Virus record (IMG/VR): IMGVR_UViG_3300031566_000017
Coordinates: 1 to 64,000 of that record
DNA from: a virus
Length of the DNA: 64,000 bases
Direction: 5' to 3' (one strand)
The stretch's first letter is position 1. Each line of letters begins with the position of its first letter. Positions 1-8,049 of the stretch are shown one piece after another. The notes under the pieces are model-generated. The model did not search any database and was not told the DNA's origin. It worked only from the letters and a program-made list of their open reading frames with translations. Both the position numbers and the translations under genes were made by a program.

Positions 1-9
1 CCGCCGTGG

Positions 10-306
10 CTACGCGAGGAACTCATTACATGCCTCAATCAGCGGATTGACTATCTCGCGTAAGGTTGCTGGAGTCGAGTAGTCAGCATCGTCATACCCA
101 CAAGCCGGGCAATAGACGCCGACGAAGTGATCTTCGTGATTGCTCACATTGCCCATGCGCCCATGCGGCTCGACCTTATAGAACCTATAGCGCATCTCAA
201 TCGGACCACTCGGCCTCTCCTCCCTAGCCGAACGCATCACAGTACCCGTTGGCTCTCCACACTCGGGGCAGGGCGTTCCTCCGACATCTTCCCAAGGGTG
301 TGACAT
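10..306 (-). CDS. small zinc-ribbon protein, paralogue of 10230..10550
   Basis: A 98-residue protein with two Cys pairs (CPEC near residue 13 and CPAC near residue 67) that would bind one zinc. Function is unknown. Its first 60 residues closely match the gene at 10230..10550 (shared start HPWEDVGGTPCPECGEP and VEPHGRMGN), so the two are duplicates with diverged C-termini. A strong promoter-like motif (365..394) lies upstream. The sequence just after the stop (GCCACGGCGG on the minus strand) also recurs downstream of the second copy, so the duplication runs beyond the window edge. Confidence 0.8.
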   Translation of the reverse strand: MSHPWEDVGGTPCPECGEPTGTVMRSAREERPSGPIEMRYRFYKVEPHGRMGNVSNHEDHFVGVYCPACGYDDADYSTPATLREIVNPLIEACNEFLA

Positions 307-353
307 TTGTTTTCTCCCTTCTTGGTCATGCAGATTCTTCTGCGCTCAAAGGA

Positions 354-653
354 TTATCCACTTATTAAAGTAACTTGGGTTCCTATTTCTTCAAGTAGTG
401 CATCCCTGAATCTAAGGTTGCCACAAGGACACTCTGGCCTGGAAAGGCATGACTCGCAGATCTCCGCGCCGCAGCCTGGGACCTTATCAGGGATGAACGG
501 CTCTAAGGGGCATTCGATGCAGGGCAAGGTGCCGAACCTCTCGCAAGCCTTCTCGCTGACTCGTAGGTAAGCCCGCATCGCCGGTCCGCCCAGAGGTGCG
601 GCGTAGACTTTGCTCACTGTATAGTTCGTTCCGGCCTTGCCTAGTTGTCTCAC
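354..653 (-). CDS. cysteine-rich small phage protein
   Basis: A 99-residue protein beginning with GTG that overlaps the TGA of the methyltransferase upstream (GTGA), so it is probably translationally coupled. It has eight Cys in CIEC, CGAEICESC and CPCG-type clusters, suggesting two zinc sites. No family recognised. Its last 14 codons coincide with promoter motif A. Confidence 0.75.
   Translation of the reverse strand: MRQLGKAGTNYTVSKVYAAPLGGPAMRAYLRVSEKACERFGTLPCIECPLEPFIPDKVPGCGAEICESCLSRPECPCGNLRFRDALLEEIGTQVTLISG
365..394 (-). promoter_or_regulatory. accessory promoter motif, copy A
   Basis: On the minus strand it reads TTGAAGAAA-N9-AAGTTACTTTAA. Three near-identical copies occur at 17007, 27602 and 42909, each 15-110 bp upstream of a gene. 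The layout fits -35 TTGAAG and -10 TACTTT with a 16-bp spacer. This copy lies inside the 3' end of the gene at 354..653 and would start transcription near 360, ahead of the gene starting at 306. Confidence 0.6.
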
Positions 654-1411
654 AATTCCATCGTTTGTTGTTCGGGCCGCATCACGAATAGCGGCGGTTG
701 CGTATTCCTCACCCTCTCCCTGGCGCGCCCCACTTGCTCGGGATTGATGTCACACGCCAGGAAATGACATCCCCCCTGCCAAGCCGCTAGGATGCTAGTG
801 CCCGATCCGACAAATGGGTCTATGACTAGCTGGCCAGGCACAGTGGTCAGATCGATAAAGTACGATAGCAGCTGTTCGGATTTCTCCCAGCGCCGTACCG
901 TCCCGTCCGGATCAAGCCAATATGAAAGATGCGTATTGTTTCCTGTCAGGGGAACTATCGTCGCTTGCTGCTGTTTGAACCTGTTTGAGTCGCCCCTTGT
1001 CCCATAGAACCAAGATTCCGTTACGACGTGAAACTTGTTGAATGTCGGGCGCTTGCGGCTGCCCTTATATGCGACCTGATAATCGCTATGATGCGAGAAG
1101 CCCGCCCTAGCCAACTCGTATGCCAAGTAATGGAATCCCTGATAGTTGCCCACCGCGAATACCGCGGCCCCATCCTTAGCTATGCGGTAGGATTCTCTGA
1201 CCCATTGACGTGCCCACGACGACCAATTGGCGCCTGCCGCAAACTGATAGCCATGATGACTACTTGTCCAACCCTGAACATCGAATGGCGGGTCTAAGAG
1301 CAGAAAGTCTGCTATCTCATCCGGCAATTCGACTAGAAACTCACTAGCTTCGCCCGTGACGATAGTGCAGCAATCAAAAGGCCCTATCTTCTGCCCGCAG
1401 CCCTCACTCAT
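650..1411 (-). CDS. DNA methyltransferase (amino-methylating, DPPF type)
   Basis: A 253-residue SAM-dependent DNA methyltransferase of the N4-cytosine/N6-adenine class (PF01555-like). The catalytic motif DPPF is at residues 40-43 and the SAM-binding motif DPFVGSG at 198-204, the motif order of the beta group. The 15 N-terminal and about 30 C-terminal residues (RARERVRNTQPPLFVM) match the methyltransferase at 56201..56863, including at DNA level, whereas the middle differs. The two are therefore paralogues with swapped or diverged recognition regions. No cognate nuclease is seen, so the likely role is protection of phage DNA from restriction. RBS GAGGG lies before ATG 1411. Confidence 0.88.
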   Translation of the reverse strand: MSEGCGQKIGPFDCCTIVTGEASEFLVELPDEIADFLLLDPPFDVQGWTSSHHGYQFAAGANWSSWARQWVRESYRIAKDGAAVFAVGNYQGFHYLAYELARAGFSHHSDYQVAYKGSRKRPTFNKFHVVTESWFYGTRGDSNRFKQQQATIVPLTGNNTHLSYWLDPDGTVRRWEKSEQLLSYFIDLTTVPGQLVIDPFVGSGTSILAAWQGGCHFLACDINPEQVGRARERVRNTQPPLFVMRPEQQTMEL

Positions 1412-1431
1412 ACTATGTATCCCTCTTCATC

Positions 1432-1445
1432 TTTACGCGTGTAAA
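1432..1445. promoter_or_regulatory. TTTACGCGTGTAAA palindromic site 1
   Basis: A 14-bp near-perfect palindrome identical to copies at 30291 and 56182. It overlaps the stop codon of the methyltransferase at 1433..3259 and lies 21 bp upstream of the next start codon. Confidence 0.6.
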
Positions 1446-3259
1446 CCTAGCCTCGGCTGTATCCAGTGCTCTTCGTCAATCTCATAGGTGACGTCCCCTA
1501 GATTCAACCATTCCTCCGCCAGCTTGATAGACTGAGGATCGACGTCTATACCTATCCAATCCCGGCCGTGCGCTCTTGCCTCTTTGAGAACCGTGCCCCT
1601 ACCACAAAAGGGGTCAAGGATGATAGCCTTCTTTGGAGGCTTCGTCTCTGGCTGGTAGCCTGCGTCGAGGCAATAGCGACAAGCCATCTCCGGCTCATCC
1701 TCTGGGTCTATCCCTGTGCCGTGGCACCGTTCGCACTCAACCATATCGCCGCAGGAGCAGGTGGGGCGGAAGCCGAGGGTATGAACATCTTGGACCATTG
1801 CCAAAGTGCGTGTATTCGACTCGCCCCAATATGCGTGCTCCGTCTCCGGCCTGTTTCCCTTGCGATAGTTAGGTTCTTTTGTTTCCCGTTCCGTCACCCT
1901 CTCCCACCCCGCCCCGCACTCAGCGCAGACCTTCTGAGAGGTTCCTGCTAGGATCATCGGCAGAATAAGCCCCGGCGGAAACGTCGCATAATGGCTTCCC
2001 TTGTATGGTCTCGTGTTCACGCACAGGGCCAGGGGATCCCCTTCTGGGCTGACTAACATTTGCTCGCCGCCCTCTAGGATGTAGCGGATGGACTCGTAGA
2101 ACCAGTCGGTTGTGCGGCGGTTGCGGCCAGAGGGATTCCCTACCGCCCGCTTGCGCCCTATGTTAGTGCTCGCGCTGGCTTTCGACAGAGGATCGTCTAA
2201 GGTTTTGTGCTTGCCGCCGATCCTGTCTTTCTTCTCGACCATCTTGCGGATGTCCGATGGTCCGCTTGTGCCCGGCATCCTTATCGCATCCGCATCCCAG
2301 TAGTAGTCATGCCCCCGCCAGAGGTTGACGCGCTTCCAGAGTTGAACAGTTCCCTTGCCCTTGCACCGCTCACATTCCACTGCCCACGACACGCCCCACT
2401 GCTCATGGATGATCTCACCGTCTTGACAGTCGGGGCACTTGACTACCTGCTTCCAGTCATCAGGGGCTTCCGAGACTTCTTCTCCGGTCAACTGATTCTG
2501 CCAGCGGTAGTCTGCCTTTGGTCTCTTCCGCACACCATCCCGGTCTCTGTGAGTCCAGTAGGTAGGCTTGCCGCTCTTGGTCAGCATGAAGAAGTATTCA
2601 TGGGCGGTTGTGGGTCTATCGTCGGTGCTCTCGGGCATGGGATTTCTCTTCAGCCAGGGAACTACTTGCCGCCAATACCACCCGTCCGCCTGTGCCGCGA
2701 GGACTACGCGCCAGGGGATTCCGCAGAGGTCTTTGGGCTTGAGGCCGATACTCTCTGCGGAGGTCGCCCATTTCTTTCCTTGGCCGTGCTCATCACCCTT
2801 GCCCCCGCGTCTATCGCCTGCGCCCGCATAGGAATCCCCCAGGTTAAGAAAAAGAACCCCGTCATCCCTCAGCACCCGCCAGATTGCCCGCAAAAACTCC
2901 AGCGTGTGCTCCACGTACATCTCAGGCGTGGGCTCCAATCCGAACTGACCACGCCAGCAGCCGCAGAGGGAGCAGAACTGAGTAGAGACATGCTTCTGAT
3001 GATTGCCGTCAAACCGCCTCGACTCATCACCATAGAAGCGATCCGTGGTCCTAGTCTTGCCGTGGGCTGCGTCCTCCCTTATGTCGCTAACGACCTCTCC
3101 GCTGAAAACGTGGTCGCATTGAGGATCCCCGCCAAAGACCATCTCCGCTGCATCGCCGTACCTTCGCAGCCCCCAATACGGAGGCGACGTAATGCAGCAC
3201 TGCACGCTCCCCTCTTCTATCTCTGCCAGCGCAGCCCTAGAGTCAGCGCAGATTAGCAT
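1433..3259 (-). CDS. DNA methyltransferase with zinc-finger-like insertions
   Basis: A 608-residue amino-methyltransferase of the N4/N6 class. The catalytic motif SPPY (TSPPYWGLR) is at residues 25-28 and the SAM motif DPFCGRGT is close to the C-terminus. It is much longer than the usual 280-400 residues because the middle carries several Cys-pair modules: CPDC/CERC, CAEC, and a DnaJ-like CERCHGTG/CRYC region, typical of large phage enzymes. ATG 3259 overlaps the end of the C5-methyltransferase by 17 nt, so the two are cotranscribed. Probable role: self-modification against host restriction. Confidence 0.9.
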   Translation of the reverse strand: MLICADSRAALAEIEEGSVQCCITSPPYWGLRRYGDAAEMVFGGDPQCDHVFSGEVVSDIREDAAHGKTRTTDRFYGDESRRFDGNHQKHVSTQFCSLCGCWRGQFGLEPTPEMYVEHTLEFLRAIWRVLRDDGVLFLNLGDSYAGAGDRRGGKGDEHGQGKKWATSAESIGLKPKDLCGIPWRVVLAAQADGWYWRQVVPWLKRNPMPESTDDRPTTAHEYFFMLTKSGKPTYWTHRDRDGVRKRPKADYRWQNQLTGEEVSEAPDDWKQVVKCPDCQDGEIIHEQWGVSWAVECERCKGKGTVQLWKRVNLWRGHDYYWDADAIRMPGTSGPSDIRKMVEKKDRIGGKHKTLDDPLSKASASTNIGRKRAVGNPSGRNRRTTDWFYESIRYILEGGEQMLVSPEGDPLALCVNTRPYKGSHYATFPPGLILPMILAGTSQKVCAECGAGWERVTERETKEPNYRKGNRPETEHAYWGESNTRTLAMVQDVHTLGFRPTCSCGDMVECERCHGTGIDPEDEPEMACRYCLDAGYQPETKPPKKAIILDPFCGRGTVLKEARAHGRDWIGIDVDPQSIKLAEEWLNLGDVTYEIDEEHWIQPRLGLHA

Positions 3260-4118
3260 TGACTAGCCTTCTTCCGATCCACTCGGCGACGTTTACCGTC
3301 ACCGCGTTGCCCAAACATCTGTACCGTGCACTGTCACTCAATCCCTCAGTCCAGCCGTCAGGGAATCCCTGCAAGCGTTCCCATTCTATCGGCGTTTGCT
3401 TTCTCAGTCGTAGGCCACCATTCCGGCGATCGCCTATGTATTCATTTCTATATTGGCTGTCCGGGCCACCAGACGTGCGTAGCGTTGCTACTACTAAGTT
3501 TCTAATGCCGGCTCCTCCAGAGGCATCAACCGTCCCTCTTCCGATAAGAGTATTGGAAACCAACCCTCCCTCCACCGTCTCCAGAAGTTTTCCGTCGGCA
3601 TCAAATAGTACTTCGACGCTACTTGCGTTTCCAAGACTTCCAACAATGAACACTCTACGGCGTCGCTGGGGTACTCCGAAGTATTGAGAGTCAAGCACGC
3701 GCCAGACTCCACAATACCCGAGTTCTTCCAGCGCTCGGAGGACAACCAGGAAGTCTCGGCCTGCTTGAGACGAAAGCAAGCCGGGGACGTTTTCGACCAC
3801 GACCCACTGAGGCGCCATCTCCTCAACAATGCGTGCAAACTCGAACCAAAGCCCGCTCCGGTCTCCAGCCAATCCCTCACGGCGTCCGGCCACTGATACG
3901 TCTTGGCAGGGGAATCCTCCAGAGATAATGTCAACTGGACTGAGGTTGTGTCTTCCGACTTCCTTGACATCTGTATGGCGTCTCACATTCGGCCAGTGCG
4001 TAGCCAGTACCTGATTGCAGTTCTTGTCCTTCTCTACCGTCCAAACCGTTTCGATCCCGTTTCGCTCAAAACCGAGGTCGAATCCTCCAATGCCAGCGAA
4101 CAGACTACCGTGCTTCAT
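3243..4118 (-). CDS. DNA (cytosine-5) methyltransferase
   Basis: A 291-residue C5-cytosine methyltransferase. Visible motifs are I (LFAGIGGFDLG, residues 6-16), IV (PCQ, 70-72, catalytic Cys), VI (ENV, 109-111), VIII (QRRRR, 151-155) and X (LGNAV near the C-terminus). The region between VIII and X is short, so the target-recognition domain is minimal. The start codon overlaps the stop of the upstream gene (ATGA). No partner endonuclease is present, so it is an orphan modification enzyme. Confidence 0.93.
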   Translation of the reverse strand: MKHGSLFAGIGGFDLGFERNGIETVWTVEKDKNCNQVLATHWPNVRRHTDVKEVGRHNLSPVDIISGGFPCQDVSVAGRREGLAGDRSGLWFEFARIVEEMAPQWVVVENVPGLLSSQAGRDFLVVLRALEELGYCGVWRVLDSQYFGVPQRRRRVFIVGSLGNASSVEVLFDADGKLLETVEGGLVSNTLIGRGTVDASGGAGIRNLVVATLRTSGGPDSQYRNEYIGDRRNGGLRLRKQTPIEWERLQGFPDGWTEGLSDSARYRCLGNAVTVNVAEWIGRRLVNANLR

Positions 4119-4732
4119 TTGCGACTCGCGAACGTCCTTCCCTTCGAGGAAGGGGCTGTCTTCGGCAACGTCACCGTCTCTACCGTTGGCACTCGCGCCC
4201 CTTTGACGCGCAGTCTCATAACCTCAGCCGGGGTCAAGTCCCTCCGGAGCATGCAGCGGGGAGCCTCGCAGATAGGGCAGAACGCCTCGTGCTTGGTCAG
4301 GCCTCGGGGAATGGGCCTGGCGTAGAAGCCCCTATCCATGCAGGCGTATTTGAGGCTATCATCCGGTTGGGCCGGCGCGCCGGTGATGATCTCCTCTGGG
4401 GGTTCCGGCTCGGGGTTGTTGCGCTTCTCGGCCTTCCTACTCTCGGCCTTCCTGATCTTGCAGCATAGGATGCAGTACCGCTCCGGGCCGTAGAATCCCT
4501 CAGGGCCCTTCCACTCACGGCACCGGGAACAGCGCCTCATCCCTGACGCTTTCATGTCGGCTGTGTATCTCATCTGGTCGGCCAGCGCCTCGACCTCCTC
4601 CCGCTTGAGCAGCCACTTCCCCCGTTCTTTTCGCATCGTGATCCCGTGACGCGCGCACAGTGTCTTCACGTTGCTGCGCCCAGGATAACCCGTCTCCTGT
4701 ACCGCCTCCGCCGTCGTCATCCAGTCAGACAT
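4115..4732 (-). CDS. winged-helix/excisionase-like N-terminus with Cys-pair zinc motifs
   Basis: A 205-residue protein. ATG 4732 is chosen because GGGAGG precedes it and it overlaps the upstream stop; a longer frame to 4888 lacks such a site. The N-terminus (WMTTAEAVQETGY through KREEVEALA) resembles a MerR/excisionase-type helix-turn-helix. It is followed by CSRCREW/CILCC and CPICEAPRC Cys clusters, as seen in phage zinc-finger DNA-binding proteins. Role unknown; perhaps a regulator. Confidence 0.7.
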   Translation of the reverse strand: MSDWMTTAEAVQETGYPGRSNVKTLCARHGITMRKERGKWLLKREEVEALADQMRYTADMKASGMRRCSRCREWKGPEGFYGPERYCILCCKIRKAESRKAEKRNNPEPEPPEEIITGAPAQPDDSLKYACMDRGFYARPIPRGLTKHEAFCPICEAPRCMLRRDLTPAEVMRLRVKGARVPTVETVTLPKTAPSSKGRTFASRK

Positions 4733-5343
4733 TTCGCCTCCCTCGCTTTCCTGATCTGCTCCACGAGCCAGCCAGTACCCAGTTTCTTGCCCCGGGCCAT
4801 TTGAGCGCCCATATAGGCCACAAGATCGTCTACGTACTCCGGCGTCACCCATTCCAGTTCTGCTAGTTCGCTGCAGGTCGGTTCCCATATCCCGGCCTCC
4901 GCCAACGAAAGGCGATTCTTTTCAGTGGCACTGACAGTGCCACATATAGAATCTTGTTGTTGATGTATAAGAGTATCTTTTATAGCATCAACATCATTAC
5001 TATAGATGTGGCACCCCTGAGTGCCAGTAGATACCCCACCAGTGCCATGTCTCAGGTTAAGAACGGTTATCCACCGCCCACGCGTCTTCACCCGATCCAA
5101 GAAACCAGCCTTGCTCAATAGCTCAAGACGCTTCCTCATGCCCCTGATCTGCAGGGGTCTACCCTCCAACTCGGAGAAGAGCTCCGCTAGCTGCTCCGTG
5201 CTCTGGAGAACGGTCCGATGATCGTTCCTCCAGGCCAGCGCATAGAGGATGATGTAGGTCAGTTTCAGATGATCCGCCAAGTCCGTTGTGAGTATCGAGA
5301 TAGGATAGACGCCAAACGACGGGGGCAAGCCCCAAGGTTTCAC
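4717..5343 (-). CDS. winged-helix protein, possible replication or regulatory factor
   Basis: A 208-residue protein beginning with GTG and overlapping the upstream TGA (GTGA). Residues 25-90 have the pattern of a winged-helix domain (YIILYALAWRNDH through RKRLELLSKAGFL), like the N-termini of phage replisome organisers and plasmid RepA proteins. The C-terminal third (WVTPEYVDDLVAYM through LVEQIRKARE) resembles the helical tail of such proteins. No helicase loader lies next to it, so the replication role is an inference. Confidence 0.6.
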   Translation of the reverse strand: MKPWGLPPSFGVYPISILTTDLADHLKLTYIILYALAWRNDHRTVLQSTEQLAELFSELEGRPLQIRGMRKRLELLSKAGFLDRVKTRGRWITVLNLRHGTGGVSTGTQGCHIYSNDVDAIKDTLIHQQQDSICGTVSATEKNRLSLAEAGIWEPTCSELAELEWVTPEYVDDLVAYMGAQMARGKKLGTGWLVEQIRKAREAKCLTG

Positions 5344-5618
5344 AGCACAACCGCCTCCTCGCTCCCCTCTAGGAAACTGAGCTGTTCCACCCGTTGGCTC
5401 TGTCTAGCCTCCAGGTATTGGATCCGGAGCTCAGTCAACCGATTCCAGAGTTCCAGCAGCCGCGCATCGTCGGCCGCATCCATGGTGAATACCAGGCGGG
5501 GTCCCGTACCGTTGCCAAGACAATGAGGAATCCCCGCAGCCAACAGGCACGGTATAAGGACCTTGATCTCCTGCCAGTCCGTTATGGTGATCTCCACGGA
5601 GTCCTTCTTAGGTGACAC
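5340..5618 (-). CDS. unrecognised acidic small protein
   Basis: About 92 residues. GTG 5618 is preferred over GTG 5633 because AGGAGGAAGT precedes it. It reads as a soluble alpha/beta protein (SVEITITDWQEIKVLIPCLL) with a helical C-terminus. It overlaps the upstream gene end by 37 nt and the downstream start by 4 nt. No family recognised. Confidence 0.65.
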   Translation of the reverse strand: MSPKKDSVEITITDWQEIKVLIPCLLAAGIPHCLGNGTGPRLVFTMDAADDARLLELWNRLTELRIQYLEARQSQRVEQLSFLEGSEEAVVL

Positions 5619-6136
5619 ACTTCCTCCTCGCACGTCCTCCCCTTTACATCACACCCCAGTTCTGCACACCTGCGGAACCAATCGCGCCTTCGCCTCCAGG
5701 CCTTCCGGCATTGCCTGTGAACGACCTGGCTCGGATGCCTTGGGAAGAAGAACTCGTCAACGTCCTGCCCCTCTGCTCGCCGGGCCTGGCATTCCAGACA
5801 AGCCTTCCGCTCCCCCTCCACCATAGAGGCCGGGATCGCCTCCCCGGTGAGTAGTTTCGCGGCCCTGGGCAGCCATTGCGGTTTAGCCGGAGGTGGCTCC
5901 TCTTCTAGTCTGGAGAACTTCTTCACGTAGGGCCGAGAGGGCTGGCGGCCTCTGAGGATCTGGCGGGTCATCCTCCCCTGGACGCTGTAGTCCATCGCGA
6001 AGTCCAATTCCTCCGGGCTATAGCGCACCGCACTCAGCAGGTCGTGGACTCGTTTGCGAAACTGCTCGAGCGCCTGATCTGACCATCGCCGGACCCTGGG
6101 ACGCCCGCTCCTTGTCAAGATACCCATTGCCCCCAT
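5582..6136 (-). CDS. basic HTH-like protein with cysteine-rich C-terminus
   Basis: A 184-residue strongly basic protein. Residues 20-75 suggest a helix-turn-helix unit (WSDQALEQFRKRVHDLL). The C-terminal half carries CLEC, HRQC and CAELGCDV clusters that could bind zinc. Start uncertain: ATG 6136 or 6127. It lies within the early operon next to other DNA-binding proteins. Function unknown. Confidence 0.6.
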   Translation of the reverse strand: MGAMGILTRSGRPRVRRWSDQALEQFRKRVHDLLSAVRYSPEELDFAMDYSVQGRMTRQILRGRQPSRPYVKKFSRLEEEPPPAKPQWLPRAAKLLTGEAIPASMVEGERKACLECQARRAEGQDVDEFFFPRHPSQVVHRQCRKAWRRRRDWFRRCAELGCDVKGRTCEEEVCHLRRTPWRSP

Positions 6137-6170
6137 AGTTCGCGCCAGTGGCCGTCTTGAAGCCCTACAA

Positions 6171-6184
6171 ATTGTTACAACAAT
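6171..6184. repeat. palindrome ATTGTTACAACAAT, copy 1
   Basis: A 14-bp palindrome with arms ATTGTT/AACAAT, 35 bp upstream of the gene starting at 6136. The same 14-mer occurs at 43886..43899, again 58 bp upstream of a gene start. Possibly a protein-binding site. Confidence 0.4.
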
Positions 6185-6226
6185 GAGAGGCCTGATCTCT
6201 TACTTGGCCTTTGATCTCCATGGGTT

Positions 6227-6625
6227 TCATCGGCCCATCAGCAATTGCAGCATAGCCTGGGCGTTGTCCGAATATTCCATCAAAGAATGATGGTGGCTGC
6301 ACAATACCGGAAAGAAGGCAGGCGTGTTCGCGAGGTACCATTCCAGTTCCTCTTGTCGCTTCATCCATGCGAGCTGATAGGCGTAAAGCAACAGGGAGTC
6401 TACGTCCTCAAATCTTAGGATGGGCCAAAAGAGTACATACGTGAAGACTCCGACGTGATGAACGTGGACCTTAGCCTTTGTGCTAGCCGTGCACAGCCCG
6501 CGAAAGTGCCCGTCGCCTATCTCGCATTTGCCCCCTGCCCGCTTGAGGGCAGCGGCGCGGATCTCTTTCCATCCGCTGCCATACTTGCTGTAGTACATCC
6601 TCTTCAGGTCATCCGTCCTTCCCAT
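6227..6625 (-). CDS. HNH-like endonuclease
   Basis: A 132-residue protein. The N-terminus (YGSGWKEIRAAALKRAGGKC) is typical of small HNH proteins, followed by VHVHHVG and LCSHHHSLME, giving the conserved His pairs of the nuclease fold. The second zinc Cys pair is incomplete. ATG overlaps the upstream TAA. It may be a homing-type nuclease or take part in phage DNA processing. Confidence 0.65.
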   Translation of the reverse strand: MGRTDDLKRMYYSKYGSGWKEIRAAALKRAGGKCEIGDGHFRGLCTASTKAKVHVHHVGVFTYVLFWPILRFEDVDSLLLYAYQLAWMKRQEELEWYLANTPAFFPVLCSHHHSLMEYSDNAQAMLQLLMGR

Positions 6626-6828
6626 TACTGAGTCTTCCCCATCACCCGGGCGTGCTCTGCCATATCGACCAGATCATCGGCCATCTTCTCCGCCTGATAG
6701 GGGGTTAGCCTCCAGACTACTCCGCCCCCGGTCATCACCACGCAGTTCTCGATAGCTACAAGTAGGGGAACCGCACGATTGCTCGGTCTGCCCTTTGCTA
6801 GAAGTCTCTTCCTGGTTGTCGGGGTCAT
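6625..6828 (-). CDS. unrecognised small protein
   Basis: 67 residues from ATG 6828, which overlaps the upstream TGA (TGATG) and follows AAGGTGG. Basic N-terminus, then a beta-rich core (LVAIENCVVMTGGGVVWRL) and a C-terminal helix. No family recognised. Confidence 0.6.
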   Translation of the reverse strand: MTPTTRKRLLAKGRPSNRAVPLLVAIENCVVMTGGGVVWRLTPYQAEKMADDLVDMAEHARVMGKTQ

Positions 6829-7049
6829 CACGTATACCACCTTATAAACACGATCTCGCCGGACCTGAGAACCTCGGCCGCTAATTCTGCGGGATCAGGT
6901 GCGCCATCGGCTATGGCATGTAAGACTTTGTCCCGCAGGGCGTCCTCATCCCTATGGGCATACTCATGGTCATAGTCCTCAGTGAACTCTGCGATCTGGG
7001 CCAATTCTCCGCGGATATATTCGACTGTGATTGCTGCCGATTCCGTCAT
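6828..7049 (-). CDS. unrecognised acidic small protein
   Basis: 73 residues, acidic and mainly helical (EYIRGELAQIAEFTEDYDHEY). RBS GGAG precedes ATG 7049, directly after the hairpin at 7067..7093. Function unknown. Confidence 0.65.
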   Translation of the reverse strand: MTESAAITVEYIRGELAQIAEFTEDYDHEYAHRDEDALRDKVLHAIADGAPDPAELAAEVLRSGEIVFIRWYT

Positions 7050-7066
7050 TTCGTTTCTCCAAGGAG

Positions 7067-7093
7067 GGCGGGGGGTAGGTCATACCCCCCGCC
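7067..7093 (-). terminator. strong intergenic hairpin without U-tract
   Basis: A perfect 11-bp stem (GGCGGGGGGTA/TACCCCCCGCC) with a 5-nt loop sits in the 94-bp gap between two early genes. It lacks a following T-run, so it may be an RNA-processing or attenuation element rather than a true terminator. Confidence 0.45.
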
Positions 7094-7143
7094 ATTGGGG
7101 AGAACAAGTGCGGCGCCAAGTCCTGGGCAAACCCGGCACCTGG

Positions 7144-7416
7144 TCACTTCCCCTCCCTTCCAATCCATAACTCCCGAGGCAAGACCTCGAGATCCGCGAC
7201 GACCCGGATGCCGTCGACGGCGAACCCCTCAGGGATGCCGCTCGGGTGAACGTGGCAGCAGTTAGGGCGAACGCCCAACTTCTCTTCATACACGCCCACC
7301 GCCTCCATGATTTCCTCCGCCAAGGGACCCTTCGTAAAGGGCCTCCACAATAGACCTATAGAAAGCCCAGCTGGAGCGGTTCCGGCTCCTTCGGCTTCCT
7401 TTCCTCTTCCATCCAT
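7144..7416 (-). CDS. conserved-looking small phage protein
   Basis: 90 residues from ATG 7416, chosen because GAGGAG lies 6 bp upstream; the open frame reaches 7671, but that part is a shadow of the neighbouring gene. The core LRVRPNCCHVHP-like segment (KLGVRPNCCHVHPSGIP) and the C-terminus (LEVLPRELWIG) look like those of a common small phage protein of unknown function. Overlaps the previous gene end by 61 bp. Confidence 0.65.
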   Translation of the reverse strand: MDGRGKEAEGAGTAPAGLSIGLLWRPFTKGPLAEEIMEAVGVYEEKLGVRPNCCHVHPSGIPEGFAVDGIRVVADLEVLPRELWIGREGK

Positions 7417-7808
7417 TGCAGGCTCCTCACTTCTCTCGTGTAGGGATAGGTACAAGGTCGACCTGGGACTTTGCCCCATTCGGCCAGGGGCAGGTGATAG
7501 TAGTAGACGCCGCGGCGTTTGTGGTTTTGTAGGATGCCCCTCTCTCTCACCCGTCTGGCCGTGGCGATGTAGGTCACATCCTCGTCGGAGTTGTAGAAAT
7601 GGATTTCGGCGACCTGCTCTTTGTCCATCTCGCGGAGCACGCAGGGAGCCACGCCCCACGAATCGAGGCACGCCATACGATCGGCGAGCGGGATGTCATA
7701 GGCATAGACCCGCTTAGAGCCTTGATGAATGCAAAAGGCTGTGACCAACTTTCCGGCCTGAATAACCTTCGCCAAACCGGGCTCCCAGAAGGTGATCACT
7801 ACATTCAT
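7356..7808 (-). CDS. unrecognised early protein
   Basis: 150 residues, mixed alpha/beta (VVITFWEPGLAKVIQAGKL). No family recognised. ATG 7808 overlaps the TGA of the small gene at 7805..7945, and the last 61 bp overlap the next gene. This dense overlap supports cotranslation. Confidence 0.65.
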   Translation of the reverse strand: MNVVITFWEPGLAKVIQAGKLVTAFCIHQGSKRVYAYDIPLADRMACLDSWGVAPCVLREMDKEQVAEIHFYNSDEDVTYIATARRVRERGILQNHKRRGVYYYHLPLAEWGKVPGRPCTYPYTREVRSLQWMEEERKPKEPEPLQLGFL

Positions 7809-7945
7809 CTTAGTTTGCGGTATCCGGCGTTTCGGGCCTTCTGCTGGCAGGCCCGGTCATGGCACACCCACATCTTCAGTTTCTTCTTCACCCATACGGT
7901 CATGCCCGGGTATTCCCTGTCGCAGTAGACGCAGACGTCTACCAT
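7805..7945 (-). CDS. 46-residue Cys-pair microprotein
   Basis: A frame starting MVDVCVYCDREYPG and ending QQKARNAGYRKLR. CVYC and CHDRAC could form one zinc site. Its TGA overlaps the next ATG (ATGA). It fills an otherwise empty gap and shares the coupling pattern of its neighbours. Confidence 0.6.
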   Translation of the reverse strand: MVDVCVYCDREYPGMTVWVKKKLKMWVCHDRACQQKARNAGYRKLR

Positions 7946-7950
7946 CACAA

Positions 7951-8049
7951 CTACCTCACAAAAGCCTCAAGAATTCTGATTCCGAAATAGCTGGCAGCCG
8001 CGGCGACCATCGCCGCGCACAAGACGTCAGAGAGCTTCATTCTCGTCAT
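7951..8049 (-). CDS. 32-residue single-pass membrane peptide
   Basis: The frame starts MTRMKLSDVL; its ATG overlaps the TGA of the sigma-like gene. One hydrophobic segment (LCAAMVAAAASYFGIRIL) suggests a membrane peptide. Function unknown. Confidence 0.5.
   Translation of the reverse strand: MTRMKLSDVLCAAMVAAAASYFGIRILEAFVR

Noticed and set aside
2207-3256. 349-residue plus-strand frame
   Set aside because: Antisense to the large methyltransferase; composition reflects the codon bias of the real gene.
3494-3970. 158-residue minus-strand frame
   Set aside because: Lies wholly inside the C5-methyltransferase gene in another frame, with no start signal.
6165-6230. 21-residue coupled frame overlapping the palindrome ATTGTTACAACAAT
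   Set aside because: Only an ATGA overlap supports it; sequence shows no coding character.
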